In this document: positions 42,376-51,457 of the stretch, piece by piece
How the letters are laid out: every line of letters begins with the position of its first letter
Numbering within the stretch: position 1 is the stretch's first letter
DNA from: an uncultured Muribaculaceae bacterium
GTDB lineage: Bacteria; Bacteroidota; Bacteroidia; Bacteroidales; Muribaculaceae
DNA length: 56,609 nucleotides
Assembly: GCA_910583795.1 (NCBI GenBank)
Contig: CAJTZQ010000015.1
Coordinates: forward strand, 1 to 56,609
Reading direction: 5' to 3'
Made by a program: the position numbers and the translations under genes
Notes under the pieces: model-generated
Databases searched by the model: none
What the model saw: only the letters and a program-made list of their open reading frames with translations
What the model was told of the DNA's origin: nothing

Positions 42376-43021
42376 ACAAATAGACCGGACTGACAAAATT
42401 GTTCTCGCGGGAGGGGGAGGGCATGCTTTGTCTATAATGGAGGCTATTCAAAATCCGGATATCGTGGCAGGATACACGGCATTATCCGAATCTTCACTTA
42501 TGCCCGCAAAATGGCTGGGCGATGATTCCATGGTAGAAGAACTTTCTAAAAAAGGGTATCTTTTCCACATGGCATTCGTCTACGCAGGACTTCCAATCAT
42601 GAACAAGCGTAGAAATATGATAGAAAAATATTCCGAAGCAGGAGCTAAATTCACGTCGATAATTGCTTCTTCTGCAATAGTCACCAGACACTCTGAAATC
42701 GGGAACGGTTGCGCCATTCTTAACAACGCGGTTGTAAACCGCGCTAAACTCGGAGACAATGTGATTGTCAACACAGGAGCAATTGTTGAGCACGACTGCA
42801 CAGTTGGCAATAATACTTTTATCGGACCCGGTGCAGTCATCGGGGGCGGCGTCACAATAGGAGAAGATTGTTTCATCGGGCTCGGAGCTAAAGTAATGAA
42901 CGGAGTGACAATCGCTTCAGGAGTCACTGTCGGTATAGGTGTAACTGTCAATCGCGATCTCACAGAACCGGGAATTTATCATGGCACACCAATGCGTTTC
43001 CACAAATTAAAAAACAAATGA
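42362..43021 (+). CDS. neuD: NeuD-type sialic acid / sugar O-acetyltransferase
   Basis: 219 residues. The N-terminus (KIVLAGGGGHALSIMEAI) is the nucleotide/substrate-binding domain of the NeuD/PglD family. Residues about 105-200 form a left-handed beta helix of hexapeptide repeats (IVNTGAIVEHDCTVGNNTFI, VIGGGVTIGEDCFIG). Members transfer acetyl from acetyl-CoA to sialic acid or bacillosamine-type sugars. With neuB directly after (4-bp overlap) and neuC following, a role in sialic-acid-type sugar synthesis is likely. An alternative start lies one codon downstream. Confidence 0.85.
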   Translation: MMQNKQIDRTDKIVLAGGGGHALSIMEAIQNPDIVAGYTALSESSLMPAKWLGDDSMVEELSKKGYLFHMAFVYAGLPIMNKRRNMIEKYSEAGAKFTSIIASSAIVTRHSEIGNGCAILNNAVVNRAKLGDNVIVNTGAIVEHDCTVGNNTFIGPGAVIGGGVTIGEDCFIGLGAKVMNGVTIASGVTVGIGVTVNRDLTEPGIYHGTPMRFHKLKNK

Positions 43022-44016
43022 AACCTCTAATAATCGCCGAAGCCGGCGTCAATCATAACGGATCTATAGAAATGGCATTACGTATGGTGGATGCCGCTGC
43101 ACACGCCGGTGCAGATTTTGTGAAATTTCAAACTTTTAAAGCAAACAAACTTGTCACAGCATCAAGCCGGACTGCTGAATATCAGAAAGAAAATTGCAAT
43201 GCGGACAATCAGCTTGAAATGCTTAAAGGTCTTGAGCTACCTGAAGAAGCCTTTAGATCTATCGCACGCCACTGCAAAAAATCAGGCATAGGATTCCTTT
43301 CAACTCCATTTGATCTTGAAAGCATTGAATTTCTTGCTTCTCTCGATATGAAATATATGAAAATACCTTCGGGAGAAATAACAAACCTTCCTTATTTACG
43401 TGCAATTGCAAGAACAAAGATTCCCGTCATAATGTCGACCGGCATGTCAACATTGGCTGACGTCGAAAACGCTCTCCAGATTCTTTATGACGGTGGTTAT
43501 TACAGAAACGACATTACAATCCTGCATTGTACAACCCAATACCCCACAAACTACAAAGATGTAAACCTTAAAGCCATGTTGACTTTGCGCGAAGCATTCG
43601 GGGTGAATGTTGGATATTCAGACCATACAAAAGGAATTGAGGTGCCTCTCGCGGCAACCGCTTTGGGAGCATCCGTTATTGAAAAGCATTTCACCCTTGA
43701 CAAATCTTTGCCTGGACCGGATCACGTGGCATCACTCGATCCGGATGAACTGAAGCAAATGGTTTCCGGGATACGTCATGTGGCTATGTCGTTAGGGTCC
43801 GCAATAAAACGGGTCACTTCTGCCGAACGGGAAAATATCACTGTTGCCAGAAAAAGCATAGTGGCGGCAAAAGACATCAAGAAAGGAGATATATTCACTG
43901 AAGACAATCTCACAGTCAAACGCCCCGGCTCAGGCATTTCGCCAATGCGTTGGGATGAAGTGATTGGAAGATCCGCCTCAAGACATTTCAACACAGACGA
44001 TCTTATTGAAATATAA
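43018..44016 (+). CDS. neuB: N-acetylneuraminate synthase
   Basis: 332 residues. NeuB condenses ManNAc with phosphoenolpyruvate to make N-acetylneuraminic acid; relatives make legionaminic or pseudaminic acid. Start IIAEAGVNHNGSIEMALRMVDAA, the central YMKIPSGEITNLPYL and the VGYSDHTKGIEVPLAA motif define the NeuB barrel (about 1-270). The C-terminal SAF/antifreeze-like domain (KDIKKGDIFTEDNLTVKRPGSGISPM) is complete. Because the next gene is a hydrolysing UDP-GlcNAc 2-epimerase, ManNAc is the most likely substrate. Confidence 0.93.
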   Translation: MKPLIIAEAGVNHNGSIEMALRMVDAAAHAGADFVKFQTFKANKLVTASSRTAEYQKENCNADNQLEMLKGLELPEEAFRSIARHCKKSGIGFLSTPFDLESIEFLASLDMKYMKIPSGEITNLPYLRAIARTKIPVIMSTGMSTLADVENALQILYDGGYYRNDITILHCTTQYPTNYKDVNLKAMLTLREAFGVNVGYSDHTKGIEVPLAATALGASVIEKHFTLDKSLPGPDHVASLDPDELKQMVSGIRHVAMSLGSAIKRVTSAERENITVARKSIVAAKDIKKGDIFTEDNLTVKRPGSGISPMRWDEVIGRSASRHFNTDDLIEI

Positions 44017-44030
44017 TAGAAAAAGTGTAA

Positions 44031-45188
44031 ATGAGAAAAATTTGTTTTGTGACCGGCACTCGTGCAGATTATGGCATAATGACTCCGCTTATAAAGGAGA
44101 TAGCAAACTCAAATGAAGCAGAATTGCAGATTATAGCCACTAATATGCATCTTTCTCCCGAATACGGTATGACCGTAAACGAAATTATTGCTGACGGTTT
44201 CAAGGTCGATGAACGCATTGACTCTCTCCTTTCAGGAGACTCCCCCGCCGCCACAGTCAAATCAATGGGGCTCACTCAGATTGGAATTGCCGATGCTTTT
44301 TCAAGGCTCAAGCCTAATCTCGTTGTGATTCTCGGCGACCGTTATGAGATGCTTGCGGCTGCTTCAGCTGCCCTTATTTTCAGACTTCCCGTAGCCCATC
44401 TTTATGGTGGAGAAACAACTGAAGGTGCCTACGATGATTGCATTCGCCATGCCATCACAAAACTTTCTACCCTGCATTTCACTTCAACTGATCTATATGC
44501 ACGCCGGATAGTTCAAATGGGAGAAGACATAGAACGGGTGTATCATGTTGGGTCGCTTGGTGCGGAATCTATAAGAAACGAGAAAACAATGCCACTCGAA
44601 GATCTTGAAAAAGAAATCGGGTTTAAATTGGGAGACAATTATATCATTGCCACTTTCCACCCTGTCACCACTCAACCTGGTGATGAAGCACGCCAGACCA
44701 AAGCTTTGCTCGACAGCCTTTCAGATATAATTAAAGATGGCTGGAAGGTGCTTTTCACGATGCCTAATTCAGACACCGGAGGCAAGACAGTGGCAAATCT
44801 TATAAAGGATTGGGCATCGCAACACCCCCGATCGGTGAAAGCTGTGACGTCGCTCGGCAGATTGAAATATTATTCCGCAATGCGGTATGCGGCCGCGGTG
44901 GTAGGCAATTCCTCAAGCGGACTGATAGAGGCTCCTTCATTTGGAATCCCTACGCTCAATATCGGAGACCGACAAAAAGGGAGAGCGCAAGGAGATTCGG
45001 TCGTGAACTGTGGAGTCACAAAAGATGAAATATCGGAAGGGCTAAAAAAAGTATTGTCGGATGAATTCCGCTCGTCAGCCCGAAATGCTATAAATCCATA
45101 CGAAAAGGAGGGAACACTCCAATCAATTCTACAACCGCTGATACACGCTCCCCTTCCTTCCACAAAAACATTCCACGACCTTCATTAA
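44031..45188 (+). CDS. neuC: UDP-N-acetylglucosamine 2-epimerase (hydrolysing)
   Basis: 385 residues of the GT-B-fold epimerase family. NeuC turns UDP-GlcNAc into ManNAc and UDP. Motifs: KICFVGTRADYGIMTPL-like start, LVVILGDRYEMLAAASAAL, VAHLYGGETTEGAYDD, IATFHPVTTQPGDEARQT and VGNSSSGLIEAPSFGIPTLNIGDRQKGR. The GDRYE and the TTEGAYDD loop suit NeuC rather than non-hydrolysing WecB. It ends the neuDBC group; no CMP-sialate synthetase or sialyltransferase follows, and a terminator comes next. Confidence 0.93.
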   Translation: MRKICFVTGTRADYGIMTPLIKEIANSNEAELQIIATNMHLSPEYGMTVNEIIADGFKVDERIDSLLSGDSPAATVKSMGLTQIGIADAFSRLKPNLVVILGDRYEMLAAASAALIFRLPVAHLYGGETTEGAYDDCIRHAITKLSTLHFTSTDLYARRIVQMGEDIERVYHVGSLGAESIRNEKTMPLEDLEKEIGFKLGDNYIIATFHPVTTQPGDEARQTKALLDSLSDIIKDGWKVLFTMPNSDTGGKTVANLIKDWASQHPRSVKAVTSLGRLKYYSAMRYAAAVVGNSSSGLIEAPSFGIPTLNIGDRQKGRAQGDSVVNCGVTKDEISEGLKKVLSDEFRSSARNAINPYEKEGTLQSILQPLIHAPLPSTKTFHDLH

Positions 45189-45205
45189 TAGAATCATCAA
45201 TAAAT

Positions 45206-45237
45206 ACAGGCATGTCTCCGGTTGAAGGCATGCCTGT
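45206..45237. terminator. hairpin between neuC and the S41 peptidase gene
   Basis: Perfect 9-bp arms, ACAGGCATG (45206-45214) and CATGCCTGT (45229-45237), around a 14-nt loop. It lies between two convergent genes and may serve both; a T run follows on the plus strand. Confidence 0.75.
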
Positions 45238-45264
45238 TTGGTTTATGGTCTATGTTCAAATTGT

Positions 45265-48200
45265 TTATTTTGGATCGAGTCCGAGATCTTTGAAAGTTCG
45301 GGGAGCCGGCACTTTTGGCATCGGCTTGCGATCTTTAAGCTGCTCAAGTGCAACCTCAATCGCTTTTTCAAGCTGCTGATCGATACCCTTCTGTTCCATT
45401 ATGGGATCATTATCAATCAGGATATCCGGATCAACGCCATGATTCTCAACAATCCATTCTCCGGTCTTTGCATCATAGTTGGTGAAGAACGGCACTCGGA
45501 CATCCGTGCCATCCATATATGGCAGGGAACCGCTGATGCCGATAATTCCACCCCAAGTGCGCGTGCCTATCACTGTTCCAAGATTATTCGCCTTGAAACT
45601 CCAGGGGAACAAATCACCGTCTGATGCAGAATATTTATTGATAAGAAGTACTTTCGGGCCCACATGAGTAGCGTCAGGAATTGTATTTGTCTTTGAAGAC
45701 GTGCGGCTCATGGTCATACGATAAGGCTTGCGAAGAAGTCGTTCTATAATCATCGGAGAAATATTGCCTCCTCCGTTGGCACGGTCGTCTATGATAAGCG
45801 CCTCCTTGTCGAGCTGAGGATAAAAATATCGTGCGAATTCGTTCAACCCCTCAGGACCCATGTCAGGTATGTAGATATACCCTACTTTGCCGTCAGTAGC
45901 CTCGGATACACGTTTGATATTATTCTGCACCCAATTATAATGATAGAGTGGCTCTTCATTATCAATAGGTTCTACAACTATCTTCTTCCCTCCTTTTTCT
46001 GACGGAGTGGAGTTAACGGTAAGTTCGGTCGGGACACCTGCCTTTCCGATAAGAAGTTTATAGATATTGTCTGTTTCAGTCACAGGCACTCCGTCTACAG
46101 CCACTATATAATCACCTTCCTTAACACCGAGTCCGGGTTCTTCAAGAGGGGAACGTAATTTTTCGCTGTAAACGGCTCCGGGAATAATCTTTTCAATTCT
46201 GAAATTTCCATTCTTGTCGCGACTTAACTCTGCTCCAAGAAGTCCCATTGAAATTCTATCTATACCTTTCACTTCCCCGGGATTGACGTATGCATGACCA
46301 CAGGCAAGCTCACTTATCATCTCCCCGATGATATAATTAAGGTCATAACGGGTCTTTGCGTATGGGAGCAACTGCGCATATTTTTCTTTGATGGCATTCC
46401 AGTCAACGCCATGCATGTTTTCAAGATAGAATCCGTCGCGGAATGCTCTCCAAACTTCATCAAAAATTTGGTTCCATTCTTGAGCGTAATCCACCGGTGC
46501 CACAAGATTTGAAAGATTCACGGCGTCAGAAAGATTTGCTTTTGTTGTCGGGAAGTTCGTAACATAAATCTTTCCTCCTTTGAAGAATGCCGCCTTCTCG
46601 CCATCTGCGGATACGGTCATGGATGAGTTTTCTGCAACCATCTCCGGCTTTCCTGTCTTGAAATCAAAGACGCTGACTCCACCCATTCCGCTATACCACA
46701 TTTGGTCTCCTTTACCATAAAGCGGACGATAGTAACCCGTCTGTAGAGGTAGTTTCAAAAGACGGTGTGGCAAGCCTTCCGGATCAATTTTTACTGAATT
46801 GTCGGAAACCTCGGCATTTTTCTTTGACTTTGATGTCTCTTTTTTATCTGATGGCGCCGATTTTGGAGCAGGATTATCAGAATCATCTGAAAGAATAAGG
46901 GGCGACGGGGTGTCTTTGCTCAACAAGGCAACATAAATGCCTCCCATACTTGTGTAGACATGATTCCATTCAAGATTTCCGTAAATAGGATTCATGTCGC
47001 GTTCTGATGTGAAATATAGATATTTCCCATCCTCACTAAACAATGGGGAACCGGAATCATACCATCTTTCTGTCACAGGATATTCCTTTCCGTCCGTGAT
47101 ATTGAAAACATAGACAACCGACATGTTATTGTCATCAGACTTGGTATATGCAAGCCACTTACTATCCGGAGATATGGCAACCTGCCTGAATTCACCTCCC
47201 GGATTCTGCACCAAAGTACGCTTCGACTTGGTCGCCACGTTCACCTCGACAATGCGATTCTTGCGGTCGGTGTAAATGATCGTCTTCCCGTCAGGGGTCC
47301 AATAGAAATTGCGGATATATGTGTCATTGTCTTTAGTAAGCTGTATGGGTTTTCCACCATCTGTCGGCTGTAGCCATATTTCAGACTCACCTGTAATATC
47401 GCCAATGTAAGCTATATACTTTCCATCCGGACTCCAATCTGCACCACGGTCGTTAGACCCGGGAGTACGTGTGATATCTTTAGTGACACCTTTCCCAACC
47501 GGGACATCAAACACCTCCCCACGCGCTGTGATTGCAAGTCTATGACCTGCCGGCGACAAAGAAAAAGATGTGATATCTCCCGCAACGTTCTTCATCTCGC
47601 TACGGGCAAGTGTATTGTCGGCAGACAGTGTAATATCCACTTTCTCCGGTGTCCCTTTCGACGGATCGAAACGATATATGTATCCACCGTTTTCAAACAC
47701 GATCGTCTTCCCGTCGGAACTGGGGAACTTGATGTCGAAATCCGTAAAATTTGTAACCTTGCGGGTCTGTTTTGTCTTGATGTTGTAGACAAACAGATTC
47801 ATCGTGTTGTCCCTGTCGGAAATGAAATATATTTCATCCCCTATCCACATCGGTATGATGTCCTGGGCAACGTTGTTTGTAATGTTTTCAACGCTTTCCT
47901 TTTCAGGATCATAGATCCAGATATCATCTGCCATACCTCCGCGGTAATATTTCCATGTGCGGAATTCACGCATCACGCGGTTGTATGCCATCTTCTTTCC
48001 GTCGGGCGAGAAACTGCAGAAACCTCCTTCAGGAAGCGGAATCATGTCAGGCATACCACCCTCGGGACTGACCGTCCATAATTTCCCCGAGAATCCGTCA
48101 CCTATCCTGTTGCGATAAACAATGCCACTACCGTCGGGACGCCATGTAAGAACCATGTTATTAGGACCCATACGGTCGCCAAGATCGTCTCTTGAGTTGG

Positions 48201-48522
48201 TGGATGTATATGTCAGTCGTTTGGGTTCCCCTCCGTTCGAAGGCATTACATACACTTCGGTATTGCCGTCATATTGTCCTGTAAAGGCTATTTCCTTTCC
48301 GTCGGGAGACAGACGTGGAAAAATCTCATATCCAAGATGGGAAGTAAGACGCTTCGCATCTCCGCCGGTAGCGGGAACTGAATACAAGTCGCCTGCATAA
48401 CTGAACACTATCTGATTTCCATTGACAGTCGGGAACCGCAAAAGGCGACCTTCATCGGCAGGTGCAGCCATTGCCGGCATCACTCCGGCGAATATCAGAC
48501 CTGCAAGCAGAATTCGTTTCAT
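45265..48522 (-). CDS. secreted tricorn-type S41 peptidase
   Basis: 1085 residues. Signal peptide MKRILLAGLIFAGVMPAMA; two beta-propeller parts (TolB/WD-like repeats such as YIAYIGDITGESEIWLQP) over about 25-600; a PDZ domain near 770-850 (GDYIVAVDGVPVTETDNI); and a tail-specific protease S41 domain to the end, with DDRANGGGNISP and the nucleophile serine in NKYSASDGDLFPW. The order matches tricorn protease and its secreted bacterial relatives, which degrade peptides to small products. A low-complexity insert (about 545-580, SKSKKNAEVSDNS) separates the domains. It has a full consensus promoter. Confidence 0.94.
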   Translation of the reverse strand: MKRILLAGLIFAGVMPAMAAPADEGRLLRFPTVNGNQIVFSYAGDLYSVPATGGDAKRLTSHLGYEIFPRLSPDGKEIAFTGQYDGNTEVYVMPSNGGEPKRLTYTSTNSRDDLGDRMGPNNMVLTWRPDGSGIVYRNRIGDGFSGKLWTVSPEGGMPDMIPLPEGGFCSFSPDGKKMAYNRVMREFRTWKYYRGGMADDIWIYDPEKESVENITNNVAQDIIPMWIGDEIYFISDRDNTMNLFVYNIKTKQTRKVTNFTDFDIKFPSSDGKTIVFENGGYIYRFDPSKGTPEKVDITLSADNTLARSEMKNVAGDITSFSLSPAGHRLAITARGEVFDVPVGKGVTKDITRTPGSNDRGADWSPDGKYIAYIGDITGESEIWLQPTDGGKPIQLTKDNDTYIRNFYWTPDGKTIIYTDRKNRIVEVNVATKSKRTLVQNPGGEFRQVAISPDSKWLAYTKSDDNNMSVVYVFNITDGKEYPVTERWYDSGSPLFSEDGKYLYFTSERDMNPIYGNLEWNHVYTSMGGIYVALLSKDTPSPLILSDDSDNPAPKSAPSDKKETSKSKKNAEVSDNSVKIDPEGLPHRLLKLPLQTGYYRPLYGKGDQMWYSGMGGVSVFDFKTGKPEMVAENSSMTVSADGEKAAFFKGGKIYVTNFPTTKANLSDAVNLSNLVAPVDYAQEWNQIFDEVWRAFRDGFYLENMHGVDWNAIKEKYAQLLPYAKTRYDLNYIIGEMISELACGHAYVNPGEVKGIDRISMGLLGAELSRDKNGNFRIEKIIPGAVYSEKLRSPLEEPGLGVKEGDYIVAVDGVPVTETDNIYKLLIGKAGVPTELTVNSTPSEKGGKKIVVEPIDNEEPLYHYNWVQNNIKRVSEATDGKVGYIYIPDMGPEGLNEFARYFYPQLDKEALIIDDRANGGGNISPMIIERLLRKPYRMTMSRTSSKTNTIPDATHVGPKVLLINKYSASDGDLFPWSFKANNLGTVIGTRTWGGIIGISGSLPYMDGTDVRVPFFTNYDAKTGEWIVENHGVDPDILIDNDPIMEQKGIDQQLEKAIEVALEQLKDRKPMPKVPAPRTFKDLGLDPK

Positions 48523-48551
48523 ATAGTTTTGTTTTATGAGTAATATTTTTG

Positions 48552-48583
48552 CAAATTTAATCCCTTTAAATCACATATCCAAA
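48552..48583 (-). promoter_or_regulatory. Bacteroidales-type promoter for the tricorn-type peptidase gene
   Basis: On the minus strand TTTG (48583-48580), a 20-bp spacer and TAAATTTG (48559-48552) match the consensus perfectly. The start codon at 48522 leaves a leader of about 24 nt. It is one of the clearest promoters in the window. Confidence 0.8.
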
Positions 48584-48754
48584 CCAAAATATCTGTTATT
48601 CTGACATATTTGTTAAAAAACTCACCTCATCTCATCAAACTGTCAGCGCGACAGATTTGTTGATTATATAGCTGTCATAATAAATGCATCCCCTTTTCCG
48701 TTATCGCAATTTTATGACTTGCTCAGACAGTAGTTATTGACAAATCAATTCGCT

Positions 48755-49804
48755 ATGACTATGAATACACTTAAACTTGCAGCCATTGGCTGCGCCATGG
48801 GGGCATCTGCTATCTGTGCCCATGAAGCCGGCGCCTGTACACGTGTGATTTATCACGGTGCCGACTCTACTTTTGTTGTCGGGCGTTCTCTCGACTGGAA
48901 AACCCCGATTCCCACTAATCTATATGTCTATCCCGCCGGTATGGATAAAATCGGATCTGATGCTCCGGGTGCTATTAAATGGACATCTAAATATGGAGCC
49001 GTTTATGCCGTGGGTTATGATGGCGGCATCACTGAAGGGATGAATGAAAAAGGACTCGTTATCAATGGTCTTTTTTGTAAAGGCACCGTTTATGATAATG
49101 AAGACACGAGAAATCTTCCTCCCATGTCGCTTGCCGTGTTTGTTGCGTGGCTTCTTGACTTGAATGCGACTACCGATGAAGTGGTGGCGGTGCTTGAAAA
49201 ACACAATTTCTCTCTTAGCGGTGCAACTTTTGATGAAGGGACTGTCTCCGCTCTCCATTGGGGGATTACTGACGCTTCGGGAAAAACGGCGATTCTGGAA
49301 TTTGACCATGGAGACGTCAAGATCTATGATGCCGGCGATATCAGAGCGATGACCAACGACCCTCAGTGGCCGGACATGATTGCCATATTGGCTTATTGGG
49401 AAAAAATTGGTGGTCCGCACATGCTTCCGGGAACTGTCAGCAGTCCTGACCGTTGTGTTCGCGCCAATTATTTTGCTCATCATGTAGATGCGGTCAGTGA
49501 TCCTGCACTCGCAGTAAGTATCTGTAAAAGTATTCTTGTACCATCGTGCGTGCCATATACATATCAAATCCAAGGTGAGCCCAATGTGTCATCCACACAG
49601 TGGAGATCGTTTGCAGACACAAAAAATCACCGATACTACTTCGATATAGTGACAAACCCGGGGTATTACTATATAGATCTTACGAAATGTGATCTCCGGA
49701 AGGGTGCATCCGTCATGAAGCTTGACACTTCTAAAGAAAAAAATCTTATAGGCGAAGCAAACCACGCCCTCAAAAAATCTGCTCCCTTCACCCCTATGTA
49801 TTGA
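48755..49804 (+). CDS. exported linear-amide C-N hydrolase (choloylglycine hydrolase / penicillin V acylase family)
   Basis: About 350 residues. I prefer the ATG at 48755 (or 48761); the longer reading would use a TTG. A signal peptide (NTLKLAAIGCAMGASAICAHEAGA) is cut just before CTRVIYHG, exposing the catalytic N-terminal cysteine, as in this Ntn-hydrolase family. The Arg and Asp of GRSLDWKTP and the MNEKGLVINGLF motif with its Asn are present. The family includes bile salt hydrolases and penicillin V acylases, including exported Bacteroides enzymes; which substrate is used here cannot be settled from sequence. It is a single gene transcribed away from the tricorn-type peptidase gene. Confidence 0.9.
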   Translation: MTMNTLKLAAIGCAMGASAICAHEAGACTRVIYHGADSTFVVGRSLDWKTPIPTNLYVYPAGMDKIGSDAPGAIKWTSKYGAVYAVGYDGGITEGMNEKGLVINGLFCKGTVYDNEDTRNLPPMSLAVFVAWLLDLNATTDEVVAVLEKHNFSLSGATFDEGTVSALHWGITDASGKTAILEFDHGDVKIYDAGDIRAMTNDPQWPDMIAILAYWEKIGGPHMLPGTVSSPDRCVRANYFAHHVDAVSDPALAVSICKSILVPSCVPYTYQIQGEPNVSSTQWRSFADTKNHRYYFDIVTNPGYYYIDLTKCDLRKGASVMKLDTSKEKNLIGEANHALKKSAPFTPMY

Positions 49805-49830
49805 TCCATTACTATAGGATACAAAAAAGT

Positions 49831-49868
49831 TGATACGGCTGCCGGCTTGACTGTCGGCAGCCATATCA
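49831..49868 (+). terminator. terminator after the choloylglycine-hydrolase-family gene
   Basis: Arms TGATACGGCTGCCG (49831-49844) and CGGCAGCCATATCA (49855-49868) pair at 13 of 14 positions around a 10-nt loop, followed by TTTTCACG. Confidence 0.85.
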
Positions 49869-50136
49869 TTTTCACGCTATTTCTATAATGTGTTTTCCTG
49901 ATTTTGGTGGTTCTTTCCCAATTTAGTTGAAATGAATAAAAATGAAGCAATCTGCCAAATCCATGTCAGCAAAATCTGCGTCATGATGGTTCTGTGCCCG
50001 AGCTTTAGCGAGGGAGCTTGTCTGCTTATAGCTTAATATCCCTATATTAACAATAATGGCTTTTCAACTAATGTGGATAAGAACCCAAAAAGTTGACCCG
50101 ATTATTCAGTGTTTTTATGACCAGAGAACATAAGTT
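49869..50136. other. non-coding stretch before the RHS remnant
   Basis: No gene recognised. Part of a 585-bp gap between the choloylglycine-hydrolase-family gene and the small membrane protein gene; the only recognisable item in this gap besides the terminator is the RHS fragment at 50137-50195. Confidence 0.4.
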
Positions 50137-50195
50137 CCCGGAAACCGCGACATAACGAGCACATTCTTGCTGATGACATGCCCGTTGCCAGTATA
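50137..50195 (-). pseudogene. orphan 59-bp RHS core fragment
   Basis: By direct comparison, 51 of 59 bases agree with 52492-52550 inside the RHS remnant. On the minus strand it encodes YTGNGHVISKNVLVMSRFPG, against YTGNGHVVSKNAIVMSRFPG there. The surrounding sequence does not continue the RHS reading; a stop codon follows within a few codons (TYVLWS, stop). It is a scrap of a second RHS copy left by recombination or deletion. Confidence 0.85.
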
Positions 50196-50389
50196 CTTCC
50201 TGTTCGTTCTTCTGTTGAAATAGAATCGTTCATATCTTAAGATTTCATGTCGCATTAAAGTTAACCCTCGTCCATCCAATTTACAAATAATTATATATGT
50301 TCTATAGCATAAAGCCTCTTCAATTCCATTGTGTTGCAATTATCTATAGGAAAATGCTCAATTATTGATGTAATCACCGTTGTTAATCT

Positions 50390-50899
50390 CTATTCCCTTT
50401 TCGGATAAATCAGAATAGTATTGTGAAAGATGCTGTCTATCCTACACAATGAATCTGTGGTGAATGTATAGGTTACAGGGGAATGACCATAAAGGACTGA
50501 TGTATTTGTTATCGAATACCTTTGGTTTGGCTTTAAATGAAAATCCGAATTTAATATGACAGAGTCTTTGTGTGACATCCTTTTATAGACGATATAATAC
50601 TTATCGTCTATATTATTGAGATCCATTGTATTCAAAGGTTTATAATCATTTTTTATCAATATATCATAACTATCCCAATGCGGTTCAAATTCGCTCATAA
50701 TTACTTTCCTGAACGGGGAGGATTCTCCTTTTATAATTCCATTCTCGTCAATTGTAAAATCATTACCTTCAAATGAACACCTGGCTATAATAAATATTAA
50801 AAGTATGTATATTAAAAATATGAATATTGCTATACTTATAATACATATCTTCAACACTGATAAAGAAATACCGCCAATCCTCTTACTTTTGTTTTTCAT
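50390..50899 (-). CDS. small membrane protein of unknown function near the RHS locus
   Basis: About 169 residues from the ATG at 50899 (MKNKSKRIGG); an upstream ATG at 50941 would add 14 residues. A basic start is followed by one long hydrophobic helix (LSVLKICIISIAIFIFLIYILLIFIIA), then a 130-residue periplasmic domain (FTIDENGIIKGESSPFRKV, YSITNTSVLYGHSPVTYTF). I do not recognise a family. It follows the putative immunity gene in the same direction and is AT-rich, like genes behind RHS tips, so a second immunity protein is possible, without direct proof. Confidence 0.55.
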   Translation of the reverse strand: MKNKSKRIGGISLSVLKICIISIAIFIFLIYILLIFIIARCSFEGNDFTIDENGIIKGESSPFRKVIMSEFEPHWDSYDILIKNDYKPLNTMDLNNIDDKYYIVYKRMSHKDSVILNSDFHLKPNQRYSITNTSVLYGHSPVTYTFTTDSLCRIDSIFHNTILIYPKRE

Positions 50900-50960
50900 C
50901 AGAATCTTTTTTAAAATTATTCCGTAGTAGAATATATCCAATGTTATGATCTTCTAATTT

Positions 50961-51457
50961 TTATCCTGGCAAAAATACTTCTGAATACCAAATATTTACA
51001 AGATATGATTTTAATTTATTAAGATAATTTTTCAACTCTTCATCTCCGATTATAACCATTCTTGATGTAATACACAAGTTTAAACCATTTAATTTATTCA
51101 CAAATGTCAACTCAGTCACTGCCGGACTATATGACTCATCAAATGTATATCTTGTCTACCCAATTCTTGTGGCATTTTTTTAAATGCCCAATCAAGTATA
51201 TCTGAATCCCTGATAACCAATTCTTTATTATTTTTTCTATCCTCACTATAGATTGATATAATATAATTATCAAATCTTCTTACAACTTTGACAGTCACAA
51301 TTTTTGAAAAGCCGAATTTATATTCAAGGTACTCATTTTCTGAAATTGTTTCTTCACATAAAGCTGCAATGGAGGTAATGACGTTATCATTAGAAAAAGC
51401 ATTTTGAGAGATACTCAAAGACAGTGCAAATATAATAAACGGATATAATGTTTTCAT
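50961..51457 (-). pseudogene. frameshifted putative immunity gene behind the RHS tip
   Basis: The first reading gives a 113-residue protein with a signal peptide (MKTLYPFIIFALSLSISQNAFSND) ending at 51116. Its ATG overlaps the RHS tip stop codon as ATGA, the usual arrangement for toxin and immunity genes. A change of frame near 51138-51143 (one missing T in CATTTGATGAG) would let the reading continue without a stop for about 60 codons, to TAA at 50963-50961, ending in a normal-looking segment (AVTELTFVNKLNGLNL, DEELKNYLNKLKSYLVNIW). I therefore think the gene was about 170 residues and has lost one base. The short version could still be a real protein. No family recognised. Confidence 0.6.

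Noticed and set aside
48737..48754. TTG start for the choloylglycine-hydrolase-family gene
   Set aside because: ATG codons at 48755 and 48761 start the signal peptide directly.
50115..50339. 74-residue ORF as a gene
   Set aside because: Only the end resembles RHS protein; the rest has no family look, so it was recorded as an RHS fragment instead.
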